Assembly: GCA_021781815.1 (NCBI GenBank)
Contig: JAJXWB010000006.1
Location: 1 to 64,000 of the forward strand
Length of the DNA stretch: 64,000 bases
Source of the DNA: Pseudomonadota bacterium
GTDB lineage: Bacteria > Pseudomonadota > Alphaproteobacteria > Rhizobiales > Beijerinckiaceae
Reading direction: 5' to 3'
The position numbers and the translations under genes were made by a program. The notes under the pieces were generated by a model, which saw only the letters and a list, made by a program, of their open reading frames with translations, had not been told where the DNA came from and did no database searches. Below are positions 38,206 through 47,578 of the stretch, in pieces; within the stretch, counting starts at the first letter, position 1, and every line of letters starts with the position of its first letter.

Positions 38206-39323
38206 CGGGCGCGCTCTGATTTCAGGTACATCTTGTGGCGGCGGAACGTCGCCGAGCGGTAGAAGGGAAACTGCGCGAACCAGGTTTTCAGTCTGATCCA
38301 GCGTCCATCCAGCCCCATCGGCTCGTGGATGATGAAGAAGATGATGATGAGGCCGAAGATGAGGCTCTTCACGCCGGGCGCGCTGAGCAGGATGCTCGTC
38401 TTGTCCTCGATGGCCGGCGAGGCGGCGATCGCGCCCAGCATGCCCGGGAGCTTGTCCTTGATCAGCACGAGCAGGGGGTCGACCATGATCATGAAGATCG
38501 CGCCGAGCGCCGCGCCGCGGATCGAGGCGACGCCGCCGATAATGACGATCATCACGAATTCGATCGACAGGGAGAGCGTGAACATTTCAGGGCTGATGAA
38601 CGACAGTTTGTGTGCATAGAGCACGCCTGCGAGGCCCGTCATTCCCGCCGACAGCGCAAATGCGAAGGTCTTGTAGCGCGCGGCGTCGACACCCATGCTG
38701 CGTGCGGCGGTCTCGCTGTCGCGCAAGGCGAGAAACGCCCGCCCTGTTGGCGAGCGAATGACGTTGATGGCGACCAAAAGGACTGCGACGGTTGCAAAGA
38801 CGCACAGATAGTAAAATCCGGTCTCGCCGAGCGGCTTGCCAAGCAGCGATGCCGGCTTGACCATGAAGCCTTCATTGCCGTTGGTGACGCTTTCCCAGCG
38901 CGCGAGAATTTCCTCGACGATGATGGCGAATGCGAAAGTGGCGATCGCCAGATAGATTCCGTGCAACCGCAGCGCCGGCAAGCCGACCAGCCAGCCGACC
39001 AGTCCAGTGAGCAGCGCCGCTCCCGGCAGGTAGACGTAAATCGGCACACCGTATTTAGCGGCGTTCGCGGCCGTGTAGGCGCCAATCGCCAGGAAGGCCG
39101 CATGCCCGATCGAAGTCTGGCCGGCATAGCCGGACAACAGCACGAGACCGACGCCGACAATCGTGTAGATGAGCACGAAGACGATCTGGCTGAGGAAATA
39201 CGAGCCCAGCGTCAACGGGGCAACAAGCAGAAGCGCCAGCAGCAGTCCATAGGCCGCCCCAGACATCGGCGTCTGAAAAAGCCGCAAATCGTCCTCGTAG
39301 CCGGTGCGGATCCTGAAAGCCAT
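38202..39323 (-). CDS. livM: Branched-chain-type ABC transporter permease (LivM-like)
   Basis: Multi-TM; LLSGYAGQTSIGHAAFLAIGAYTAA; GVDAARYKTFAFALSAGMTGLAGVLYAH. Confidence 0.92.
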   Translation of the reverse strand: MAFRIRTGYEDDLRLFQTPMSGAAYGLLLALLLVAPLTLGSYFLSQIVFVLIYTIVGVGLVLLSGYAGQTSIGHAAFLAIGAYTAANAAKYGVPIYVYLPGAALLTGLVGWLVGLPALRLHGIYLAIATFAFAIIVEEILARWESVTNGNEGFMVKPASLLGKPLGETGFYYLCVFATVAVLLVAINVIRSPTGRAFLALRDSETAARSMGVDAARYKTFAFALSAGMTGLAGVLYAHKLSFISPEMFTLSLSIEFVMIVIIGGVASIRGAALGAIFMIMVDPLLVLIKDKLPGMLGAIAASPAIEDKTSILLSAPGVKSLIFGLIIIFFIIHEPMGLDGRWIRLKTWFAQFPFYRSATFRRHKMYLKSERAR

Positions 39324-39327
39324 CGGT

Positions 39328-40200
39328 TCAGACCTTCTTCAACGCGGCGCCGCCAAACAGTCCCTGCGGCCGCAGCAGGAGGACCAACAGCAGGACGATG
39401 TAGGCGGCGACATCCTTGAACCCTTCCGGCAGATAGAATCCCGACAGGTTTTCGACGATTCCGATGATCACTCCGCCCGCGAGCGCGCCGGGAATACTGG
39501 TGAACCCACCGAGCACGGCCGCGGGAAAAGCCTTGAGGCCGAGCAGGCCGAGATTGGAATGGATGAAGGTGATCGGAGCGAGCAGGATGCCGGCGGACGT
39601 CGCAACCATGGCGCTGATCGCCCATATCGCAGAGAACATCCGCTCGACCGGTATGCCCATGTAATAGGCCGCGAGCATGTTCTGCGAGGTCGCCTGCATG
39701 GCGACGCCAATGCGTGTGAAGCGGAAAAAACTATAGAGCACGACGCTGAGAATGGCGGTCGCGACGATGATCGACAGATTGTCAGCCGGCAGCGTCAGGC
39801 CCCATATGTGCAGGACACCCTTGGAGAAGGGCGTCTCGATGCGCAGGTCGTCGGTGCCCCAGATCATGCCGGCGAGGGCGCGGAGCACCATGCCAAGTCC
39901 GATTGTCGCCATGACGATCGAGAATTGCGGATAGCCGAGGATCGGCCGCACCACGAGCCGCTCGATCAGCGCCCCGGCGATCGCCATGCAAACGACGCAC
40001 AGAACGAAAGCGAGCCAGTAGTTCAGGCCGAGCGTATTGATGAAGGTGAAGGACAGGAAGGCGCCGAGCATCGTCAGTTCGCCCTGCGCAAAATTCACGA
40101 CTTCCGTCGCCTTGTAGATCAGCACGAATCCGAGCGCGATGAGCCCGTAGACGCAACCGAGCGCGACGCCGCTGATCGCCTGCTGGACGAAGTCGAGCAT
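39328..40200 (-). CDS. livH: Branched-chain-type ABC transporter permease (LivH-like)
   Basis: MLDFVQQAISGVALGCVYGLIALGFVLIYKATEVVNFAQGELTMLGAFL. Confidence 0.93.
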   Translation of the reverse strand: MLDFVQQAISGVALGCVYGLIALGFVLIYKATEVVNFAQGELTMLGAFLSFTFINTLGLNYWLAFVLCVVCMAIAGALIERLVVRPILGYPQFSIVMATIGLGMVLRALAGMIWGTDDLRIETPFSKGVLHIWGLTLPADNLSIIVATAILSVVLYSFFRFTRIGVAMQATSQNMLAAYYMGIPVERMFSAIWAISAMVATSAGILLAPITFIHSNLGLLGLKAFPAAVLGGFTSIPGALAGGVIIGIVENLSGFYLPEGFKDVAAYIVLLLVLLLRPQGLFGGAALKKV

Positions 40201-40778
40201 GATCCTCCCCGGATCGCCGCGCTTTGGCGGCTGTAATCTTGGCGCCGACGCAGTGGCCGCTGGTCTGATTCGAGACTGTCGAACAATCTTGCCGGACGCT
40301 GATTGGAACATCGCCCACACAGACGTGGGAATCAAGCGAAATTAAGTGACCGATTAAACACGTCCGTCCCCGGTCTTGACGGCGGCCCGGTTCGACGTGT
40401 CGATCCACCCCGGGCGTTTCGGGACAGGATTGCGAAACAGCCGCGACAAGCGCTGTGAATTGCGCACATCAGCCGCCTGGAAGAAAGTGTTTGCTGCGCC
40501 GATCTCGCTGACAAACATAGCCGGCCTCGGACCGGGCGGAGATCGGAAGGCGCGCGCTCAAATTTTCGTGACCGCGCGCTCCGCAATGGCGTCTCTTGAT
40601 CGAAGCGGCAAAAATGACAATCTATGTCCACTGCAGGCGCTTGAACGCGCCATCTCGAACGCAACAGCGGCTTCACGGCAAAATCGGGCGGCGTCCGGCA
40701 ATGTGATCAAACGGCGTGCACGGGCAGGATCGCAGAGCCGCGCTGCGCGACGCGTTCAAATGAGGAGAGCATCGGAGC

Positions 40779-42167
40779 ATGTGGCGTCGAATGATATTCG
40801 CGCTGGGCGTGGTCGCGCTGACATCGTCAGGCGCAGCGTCGGCTGAACCGGGCATTCCAAACGCAGCCGACCTCGTCCAGAAGGTCATGCAGTCGGTCGT
40901 CAATATCAAAAGCAAGGCGATGAAGCCCAAGGCCGCGGACGGCGCCACGCAGTCCGCATCGTCACCCGCGTTATCGACAAAGGAGAGCTTTGGATCCGGA
41001 TTCATCATCGACACGCAAGGCTACATCCTGACAAACCTGCATGTCGTCGAGGACGCCTGCGAAATCGAGGTGACGCTTGCCGACGGATCGCCCTACAAGG
41101 CTGAAATTATCGGTCTTGCGCCCAAGACCGACCTCGCGCTGCTGCACATCAGACCGCAGAAGCCGCTGCTGGCCGCCCATTTTGGCGAAAGCGACAAGCT
41201 CAAGATCGGCGATCCGGTCATTGCGATCGGCAACGCCTTCGGCCTGGGAATGACCGTGACGTCGGGAATTGTCAGCGGTTTGAACCGCAACCTGAATTTC
41301 TCGATGTTCGACGCCTACATCCAGACGGACGCCGCAATCAATCACGGCAATTCAGGCGGGCCGTTGTTCGACGCGAATGGCGACGTCATCGGAGTGAATA
41401 CCGCTTTCTACAATGGCGGAAATGCAAGAAGCGGCTTCATCGGCATCGGCTATGCGATCCCCTCCAAGCTCGCGGAATATGTCGCCGTGCTGCTCAAGAC
41501 GTACGGATATCCGCGCGTGGGCTGGACCGGCGCGATCGTGCAGAATCTCACTCCGGAACTCGCGTCGGCCCTCGATCTCGCCCGCATGCACGGCGCTATC
41601 GTGTCTGAAGTCGACAAGAACAGCCCAGCTTCTGGATTGCTGCGGGCTGGAGACATCGTGATGAAGGTGGATGCGAACGACGTCGACGACGCTCACGATT
41701 TTTACTTCCGCACTGCGCCCCTGCTCGGGCGACCCACGGTTCTCGAAATCTGGCGGGAAGGGGCCGAACATCACGTCTCGCTGACGCCCGCCGAATGGCC
41801 TGGCGAGGCGCCAAACCCCTCCGCACGAACGGCATGGCCCAAACTCAACGGCCCCGGCATGAAGATGGATTTCGGGGCGGAAGTTTCCGACATCACCAAC
41901 GAACTGCGACAGCAATTCGACCTGCCGCCGGATATTCAAGGAGTCGTGGTGACGTCGGTCAAGCCGGACAGCGAGGCCGCAGACGCGGGCGTGTCCATGG
42001 GAGACGTGATCGTTAACGCTCAATTGAAACCAATTGCGTCGCTCGCCGATCTGAAGGCGGCAATCCACCGCGCCATCGATGAAAAGCGTTCGGTCTCGAC
42101 ATGCCTTGTGCGGTCAAAGACCGGCTTTCGATGGATCGTCTGGTCCCTGGTCGACTTTGCGCCTTAG
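40779..42167 (+). CDS. HtrA/DegP-like trypsin-family serine protease with PDZ domains
   Basis: GSGFIIDTQGYILTNLHVVEDA; TDLALLHI; GNSGGPLFDANGDVIGVNTAF; two PDZ-like segments. Confidence 0.92.
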   Translation: MWRRMIFALGVVALTSSGAASAEPGIPNAADLVQKVMQSVVNIKSKAMKPKAADGATQSASSPALSTKESFGSGFIIDTQGYILTNLHVVEDACEIEVTLADGSPYKAEIIGLAPKTDLALLHIRPQKPLLAAHFGESDKLKIGDPVIAIGNAFGLGMTVTSGIVSGLNRNLNFSMFDAYIQTDAAINHGNSGGPLFDANGDVIGVNTAFYNGGNARSGFIGIGYAIPSKLAEYVAVLLKTYGYPRVGWTGAIVQNLTPELASALDLARMHGAIVSEVDKNSPASGLLRAGDIVMKVDANDVDDAHDFYFRTAPLLGRPTVLEIWREGAEHHVSLTPAEWPGEAPNPSARTAWPKLNGPGMKMDFGAEVSDITNELRQQFDLPPDIQGVVVTSVKPDSEAADAGVSMGDVIVNAQLKPIASLADLKAAIHRAIDEKRSVSTCLVRSKTGFRWIVWSLVDFAP

Positions 42168-42497
42168 GGGATTCTTTCAGCAACGCTGACGATTTGTGTC
42201 ACGCCTTGAGGCAATCGCATCTGAAGCTGCGCTGCGCGCCAATGTCCCGCCAGCTTGACTGATAGCGCGCGTGCGCCATATCGACGATACGCCAGGGAGT
42301 AGACGACGGTCGAGAATTTTCAGACCAGTCGACCATGTCGTCGATTCAAATCCTGCGACGAACGCCGGCTGTCGCGGAGAGGCGTGATCTACGTCAACAC
42401 GCTGGTCGCAACAGGAAAATTTATTTCGCTCATCTTGCGCATATGCGCGGTCACGCACACTTACCGTGTGACCGGAAACAGCCGGTAGGAGGCAATC

Positions 42498-43223
42498 ATG
42501 AAATTTTCAACAATGACCGCGGTTGCAGCTCTGATGCTGGGGGTTGGAGGATTTGGCGCAACCGCAAATGCGGCTCCTGCAAAGCTTGTCGCATGCAAGG
42601 TCGTGTCGATGACCGTCGCCTCGGCCGACAAGCCTGAAGGCAATGGCAGCGTCTCCCATGCTTCCGCCGCCAAGCCAGAAGGCAACGGCACGGTCTCCCA
42701 CGCTTCCGCCGACAAGCCTGAAGGCAATGGCACGGTCTCCCATGCTTCCGCCGACAAGCCTGAAGGCAACGGAACCGTCTCCCACGCTTCCGCCGACAAG
42801 CCTGAAGGCAATGGAACCGTCTCCCACGCTTCCGCCGACAAGCCTGAAGGCAACGGCACGGTCTCCCACGCTTCCGCCGACAAGCCTGAAGGCAATGGCA
42901 CGGTCTCCCATGCTTCCGCCGACAAGCCTGAAGGCAACGGAACCGTCTCCCATGCTTCCGCCGACAAGCCTGAAGGCAATGGAACCGTCTCCCACGCTTC
43001 CGCCGACAAGCCTGAAGGCAACGGAACCGTCTCCCATGCTTCCGCCGACAAGCCTGAAGGCAATGGAACCGTCTCCCACGCTTCCGCCGACAAGCCTGAA
43101 GGCAATGGAACCGTCTCCCATGCTTCGGCGACCAGGCCGGAAGCTAATGGAAATGTGATCGTCGCACGAATTGAAGGCCCTACGCCGTGCGAAATGCGCG
43201 TGCCGGTTCCCTCAAGCCGCTAA
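42498..43223 (+). CDS. Secreted tandem-repeat protein of unknown function (12 x 14 aa)
   Basis: Signal peptide MKFSTMTAVAALMLGVGGFGATANA; AGGAGG RBS; ADKPEGNGTVSHAS repeated. Confidence 0.8.
   Translation: MKFSTMTAVAALMLGVGGFGATANAAPAKLVACKVVSMTVASADKPEGNGSVSHASAAKPEGNGTVSHASADKPEGNGTVSHASADKPEGNGTVSHASADKPEGNGTVSHASADKPEGNGTVSHASADKPEGNGTVSHASADKPEGNGTVSHASADKPEGNGTVSHASADKPEGNGTVSHASADKPEGNGTVSHASADKPEGNGTVSHASATRPEANGNVIVARIEGPTPCEMRVPVPSSR
42624..43127 (+). repeat. 42-bp in-frame tandem repeat, 12 complete units plus degenerate 13th
   Basis: GCCGACAAGCCTGAAGGCAAYGGMACSGTCTCCCAYGCTTCC repeated head to tail. Confidence 0.97.
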
Positions 43224-43486
43224 GCGTCACTGTCCGCAGCGGTACATTGGAATCAGAGGTGAAAGGGGCGCGGGGCATATCCTGCGCCGTCTTTCATTTG
43301 AAAATTGTCTCCGGAGGGACGTGTGCGTCGTTGCGTCGACGCTGCCGCGCCTCCGCAGCAGCCGGGATGAGACGTCGCCCCGCATGGAGAAAAATCGCCT
43401 ACTTCGATTTTCTTGAGCGGCATGGACGCGCCTGACTCCGCCAACGCGTCAAGCCACATCTTGCGCGCCTGCGTGCGCATGCAAAG

Positions 43487-43792
43487 ATGACCGACATGCA
43501 ACAAATGGTCGCCCTCCTCTCCGCTCTCGCTGAACCGACCAGAATGGCCGCGCTTCACATCGTGTGGGATGGCGGCGAGCATTGCGTCTGCGAAATGATG
43601 GACAAGCTCGGCGCAACCCAGTCGCGCATGTCGCGCCACATGAGCGTTCTCAAGGCGGCCGGGCTTGTGGTCGACCGGCGCGATGCGCAATGGGTCCGCT
43701 ACCGCCGCAACCCGGACCTGTCTCCCGAGTGCCGGGCCATTGTCGATGCGGTAATGGCGGCGCTGCCGCAGGCGGAACGAAAGGCCGCATGA
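43487..43792 (+). CDS. ArsR family transcriptional regulator
   Basis: ALAEPTRMAALHIVWDGGEHCVCEMMDKLGATQSRMSRHMSVLKAAGLVVDRRDAQWVRY. Confidence 0.9.
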   Translation: MTDMQQMVALLSALAEPTRMAALHIVWDGGEHCVCEMMDKLGATQSRMSRHMSVLKAAGLVVDRRDAQWVRYRRNPDLSPECRAIVDAVMAALPQAERKAA

Positions 43793-43893
43793 GCATCTGC
43801 GCCTCGGCCTTCAGCTCATCAAGCCACAGGCCTCCCGATCAGGGCGACTGCTACGGCGTGCCCGCGCATCCGTGGCGACCGCCGGTCCCTCGA

Positions 43894-44748
43894 TCAGATT
43901 TCGGTCTGGCGCTTCGCCAACCGATCGAATTCGAGAAGGGTCTCGATCAGATCGGGCAACTGGTCGAGCGGGATCATGGTCGCGCCGTCCGAGACGGCAG
44001 CCTCGGGATTTGGATGCGTTTCAAGAAAAACGCCCGCCACGCCAACAGCGACCGCCGCGCGCGCCAGCACGGGAACGAATTGCAGGTCGCCGCCAGACGC
44101 GCCCCCGCGGCCGCCGGGCCGCTGCGCTGAATGGGTCGCATCGAAAATCACCGGCGCGCCGGTGGTCTCGGCGAGGATCGGCAGAGCGCGCATGTCGGAG
44201 ACGAGCATATTGTATCCGAAACTTGCGCCGCGCTCGGTGACGAGAATGCGCTCGTTGCCAACCGAGCGCGCTTTTTCGACCGCATATTGCATATCCCAGG
44301 GGGCCAGAAACTGGCCCTTCTTGATGTTGACTGCGCGACCCGTCCGCGCAGCCGCAACGATGAGATCCGTCTGCCTGCTGAGAAACGCCGGAATCTGAAG
44401 GACGTCCACGACCGCAGCGACATCGGCGCAATGTGCGGTCTCGTGAACGTCGGTCAGAACCGGCAACCCCGTTCGGGCCTTGATTTCGGCGAAAATGTCC
44501 AGCGCGGCGGACAGGCCGACTCCGCGGCCCGACGCCGCGCTCGTCCGGTTGGCCTTGTCGAAGGACGCTTTGAACACAACGCCAATCTGGAAACGCTCTC
44601 CCAGCGCGGCAAGCGCCTCCGCAACTTCGAGGCCGAGCGCGCGGCTCTCGAGCGCGCAAGGCCCCGCGATGATCGACAGCGGCGCGCGGTTGCCGAACGT
44701 CGCGCGCCGCCGGCCTTCTCCTGCCGCGACTGCCGTTCGCTCCACCAT
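43894..44748 (-). CDS. kdsA: 3-deoxy-8-phosphooctulonate synthase
   Basis: SIIAGPCALESRALGLEVAEAL; FKASFDKANRTSAASGRGVGL; GLPVLTDVHE; PVIFDATHSAQRPGG. Confidence 0.93.
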   Translation of the reverse strand: MVERTAVAAGEGRRRATFGNRAPLSIIAGPCALESRALGLEVAEALAALGERFQIGVVFKASFDKANRTSAASGRGVGLSAALDIFAEIKARTGLPVLTDVHETAHCADVAAVVDVLQIPAFLSRQTDLIVAAARTGRAVNIKKGQFLAPWDMQYAVEKARSVGNERILVTERGASFGYNMLVSDMRALPILAETTGAPVIFDATHSAQRPGGRGGASGGDLQFVPVLARAAVAVGVAGVFLETHPNPEAAVSDGATMIPLDQLPDLIETLLEFDRLAKRQTEI

Positions 44749-44776
44749 GGCGAAAACCGCCTCTCCTTTCGCGCGC

Positions 44777-45586
44777 TCAGTGCGAGAGCAGTATGGGAAC
44801 CGTCATGTGCTTCAGCATGAAGCGCGATCCGGAGCCGCGCGAAAAGCGCGGATAGCCCTCGCCGCCGAAGGCGCCGAGGATGAGCAGGTCGGCCGCATGA
44901 TCGGCCGCCTGATTGAGCAGCGCGTCCATCAGGCCGATTTCGACGGCGACGGCCTGATCGGCGACGGCCTTGATCCCGTGCGCCCGGAGATGGGCGACGG
45001 CGAATTCGAGCGAGGTCTTGTTATAGGCGATGTTGGCGTCATCGGGTTTGGAGATCGAAACGACCGTCGCGTCGGCGTCTTTCTGCAAGAGGCCGATTCC
45101 GTCGGCGAGCGCGCGCGCCGCTTCGCGCGAATCCGACCAGGCGAAGAGCGGGCGTTTGCCGACGTCCGTGAAATGGCCGGCATAGGGTACCGCAAGGACA
45201 GGTCGGCCGGAATCGACGACGATGCGCTCGATCATGTCCGTCGGCGCCGGCGAATTCTCGACCGGCTGACCGCAGACGATGAGGTCGAAATGGCGCGCGA
45301 GGTCAACCGCCTGCTGGAGGATTTCGGCCTCGATTCCACGATTTAGATCCATGAATTCGACGTTCACGAGACCGCTGGCGGCGGCCTTGAAGGCCGCGGC
45401 GGCGTCCTTGGACGCCCGCGCATAGTCCTCCGGCGGCCACGCTGCGACAACGCCCGCATGCACGCGGGCCGTTTGCGCAAACACCCCGACCAGTCGGGCG
45501 TTCAGCCGCCGCGCCAGATTGATCGCGAGTTCCAGCCGGTTCCCGGTCTGCGCGCCGGAATCAAGGTGGACGAGTAAGTTCCGCAT
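44777..45586 (-). CDS. Universal stress protein (UspA family)
   Basis: MRNLLVHLDSGAQTGNRLELAINLARRLNARLVGV; ADLLILGAFGGEGYPRFSRGSGSRFMLKHMTVPILLSH. Confidence 0.85.
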   Translation of the reverse strand: MRNLLVHLDSGAQTGNRLELAINLARRLNARLVGVFAQTARVHAGVVAAWPPEDYARASKDAAAAFKAAASGLVNVEFMDLNRGIEAEILQQAVDLARHFDLIVCGQPVENSPAPTDMIERIVVDSGRPVLAVPYAGHFTDVGKRPLFAWSDSREAARALADGIGLLQKDADATVVSISKPDDANIAYNKTSLEFAVAHLRAHGIKAVADQAVAVEIGLMDALLNQAADHAADLLILGAFGGEGYPRFSRGSGSRFMLKHMTVPILLSH

Positions 45587-45749
45587 GTCGAAATTCTCCG
45601 GGCGAAAGGCCACAATGTCGAATGGATGATCGGTCCCGCGCTTCCATTCGTCAAACCCCGCGCCGCGTCAAGGAGCCCTGGCGGCTGTCCCGACTTGTCT
45701 TTCGCGTGCGCATGCTTTCTTTCTCCCCTCAAAGAAAGGCAGGGATTCC

Positions 45750-46532
45750 ATGAGCGCAGGCAGGATCGAAACCGCTGTCGAAGGGCCGATCGGCTGGATC
45801 GTCTTCGACAACCAGAAAAGCCGCAACGCCATGTCGCTGGGCATGTGGAAGGGCGTGACCGACGCGCTCGAGGCCTTCGCCGCCGACCCGTCGATTCGCA
45901 CGGTCGTCATGCGCGGGGCAGGCGACGCCGCATTCGTCTCTGGCGCCGACATTTCCGAGTTCGAGGCGAACCGGAACGACGCCAGTGCGCAGGCGACCTA
46001 CGCGGCGGCGACCGACGGCGCATGGCGCGCGCTCGGCGCATTTGAAAAGCCATTGATCGCGATGATCCGCGGATTCTGTTTCGGTGGCGGACTCGCGATC
46101 GCGATGAAGGCGGACCTGCGCATTGCGTCCGAAGGCGCGTTGTTCGCCATACCCGCCGCCAGGCTCGGAATAGCCTATCCGCCGCATTCGGTGCGCGACC
46201 TCGTCGCTTTGGTGGGACCGGCCGTCGCCAAGGACATCCTGTTCACGGGCCATCGCATCGCCGCAAGCGACGCCGCCCGCCTCGGACTCGTCAATCGCGT
46301 GGTCCCGGACGCACACCTCGAATCGGACATCAAGACGCTCTGCGCGACGCTCGCGAGCAACGCGCCGCTGTCGATTCGCGCGTCGAAGGAGGTCATCGAC
46401 CAGATCGTGCATGACACGCCAGACCCTGCTCGGGTCAACGAGCGCGTCGTCGCCTGTTTCGACAGCGCCGATTATGCGGAAGGCCGCCGCGCCTTTCTCG
46501 AAAAGCGGCGACCGGTCTTCACGGGGAGATGA
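45750..46532 (+). CDS. Enoyl-CoA hydratase/isomerase family protein
   Basis: IGWIVFDNQKSRNAMSLGMWKGV; FVSGADISEFE; MIRGFCFGGGLAIAMKADLRIAS. Confidence 0.92.
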   Translation: MSAGRIETAVEGPIGWIVFDNQKSRNAMSLGMWKGVTDALEAFAADPSIRTVVMRGAGDAAFVSGADISEFEANRNDASAQATYAAATDGAWRALGAFEKPLIAMIRGFCFGGGLAIAMKADLRIASEGALFAIPAARLGIAYPPHSVRDLVALVGPAVAKDILFTGHRIAASDAARLGLVNRVVPDAHLESDIKTLCATLASNAPLSIRASKEVIDQIVHDTPDPARVNERVVACFDSADYAEGRRAFLEKRRPVFTGR

Positions 46533-46880
46533 ACCTGATGAACGCTAGGCTCGCTTGCGCGGGCGGTGTGTAAATCGTTCACGTCGGGCGCGGCTCGCCC
46601 GGCGGCCGCGCAGCCCCTGATCGCCGCGCCTGCCATTTCGATCGACGGCGCAAATCCTGGCAAAGCCCGCCACGCCGCCAAACTCGCGTGCGCGGCGCGA
46701 CCGCATGATTGAGAACGCAGGTCACAATTTACCTCGAACGTGCCCCGGCCGACTGCGCCCGGTCGATGCTCGATGGGCGCTGGATTGCGGCTGCATGACC
46801 GCCAGCCTAAGCCTGTCGCATAATTGACACGGATACGGCCCGATACGTATGAACTGCATGTCGGACGATCTTGGTGACAT

Positions 46881-47555
46881 TTGATGACGAAGCAGCAAGC
46901 CGCCCTGGCCGATGGATCGCCAGGCGTAGTGTACCGCGGCATTGTCGACGGGCTATATCGAGGGCGTTACGTCCCGGGACAGCGGCTCGTCGAAGCCGAC
47001 CTCACCCGCGACTTCGATGTCGGCCGCGGCTCCGTGCGCGAGGCCCTGAGCCGGCTGGCGGCCGAGGGGCTCATCAGCATGAGCCTGCACCGCAGCGCGA
47101 TCATTCGCTCCATGAGCCGGGTCGAGGTACGCGATCTCGTGGCGCTGCTCGAGGTGCTGAACGGCTTCGCGGCGCGCCTCGCCGCCGACCGGATCGAGGA
47201 AGGCGCAAACCGAAAGCTGATCGACGACGCCTGCGCCACGCTGCTGGACGCCGAGGTGCAGCGTGATTTCCTGCACTTCGCGCGCGCGCGCAACGCCTTT
47301 TACAAGACAATGGTCGCAATCGGCGGCAATCACGAACTCGCGCGAATCATGCCGCGTACGAACGTCGATCTGCTGCGTGTGCAGTTTCGCGCCTATCAGA
47401 CCGTCGACGAGGGCGTCCGGATCGGCGATTATCGCGCGATCTACGATGCGATCGCCGAAGGGGTTGGCCGCAAGGCCGAGGCCGCGGCCAAGACCCACAT
47501 TCGCCGGCTCGGCGACGCCATCGACCGCCTGCCGGACGCAGCTTTCGCCGGTTAG
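46881..47555 (+). CDS. GntR family regulator, FadR/FCD subfamily
   Basis: GIVDGLYRGRYVPGQRLVEADLTRDFDVGRGSVREALSRLAAEGLISMSLHRSAIIRSMS plus all-alpha C-terminal domain. Confidence 0.92.
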   Translation: MMTKQQAALADGSPGVVYRGIVDGLYRGRYVPGQRLVEADLTRDFDVGRGSVREALSRLAAEGLISMSLHRSAIIRSMSRVEVRDLVALLEVLNGFAARLAADRIEEGANRKLIDDACATLLDAEVQRDFLHFARARNAFYKTMVAIGGNHELARIMPRTNVDLLRVQFRAYQTVDEGVRIGDYRAIYDAIAEGVGRKAEAAAKTHIRRLGDAIDRLPDAAFAG

Positions 47556-47578
47556 CAACCGGCCTCTTGATTGTATTT

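Noticed and set aside
40201-40778. Search for a gene or RNA in the livH-protease intergenic region; TTAA-N8-TTAAAC near 40342
   Set aside because: ORFs there lack domain signals; the TTAA pair has 8-bp rather than 7-bp spacing and is not near a cell-cycle gene, so not called a CtrA box.
42461-43158. Long ORFs in other frames/strands over the 42-bp repeat (214, 204 and 171 aa)
   Set aside because: 42 is divisible by 3, so any frame without a stop in one unit stays open through the whole array; only the 42498 frame has a signal peptide, good RBS and synonymous-only variation.
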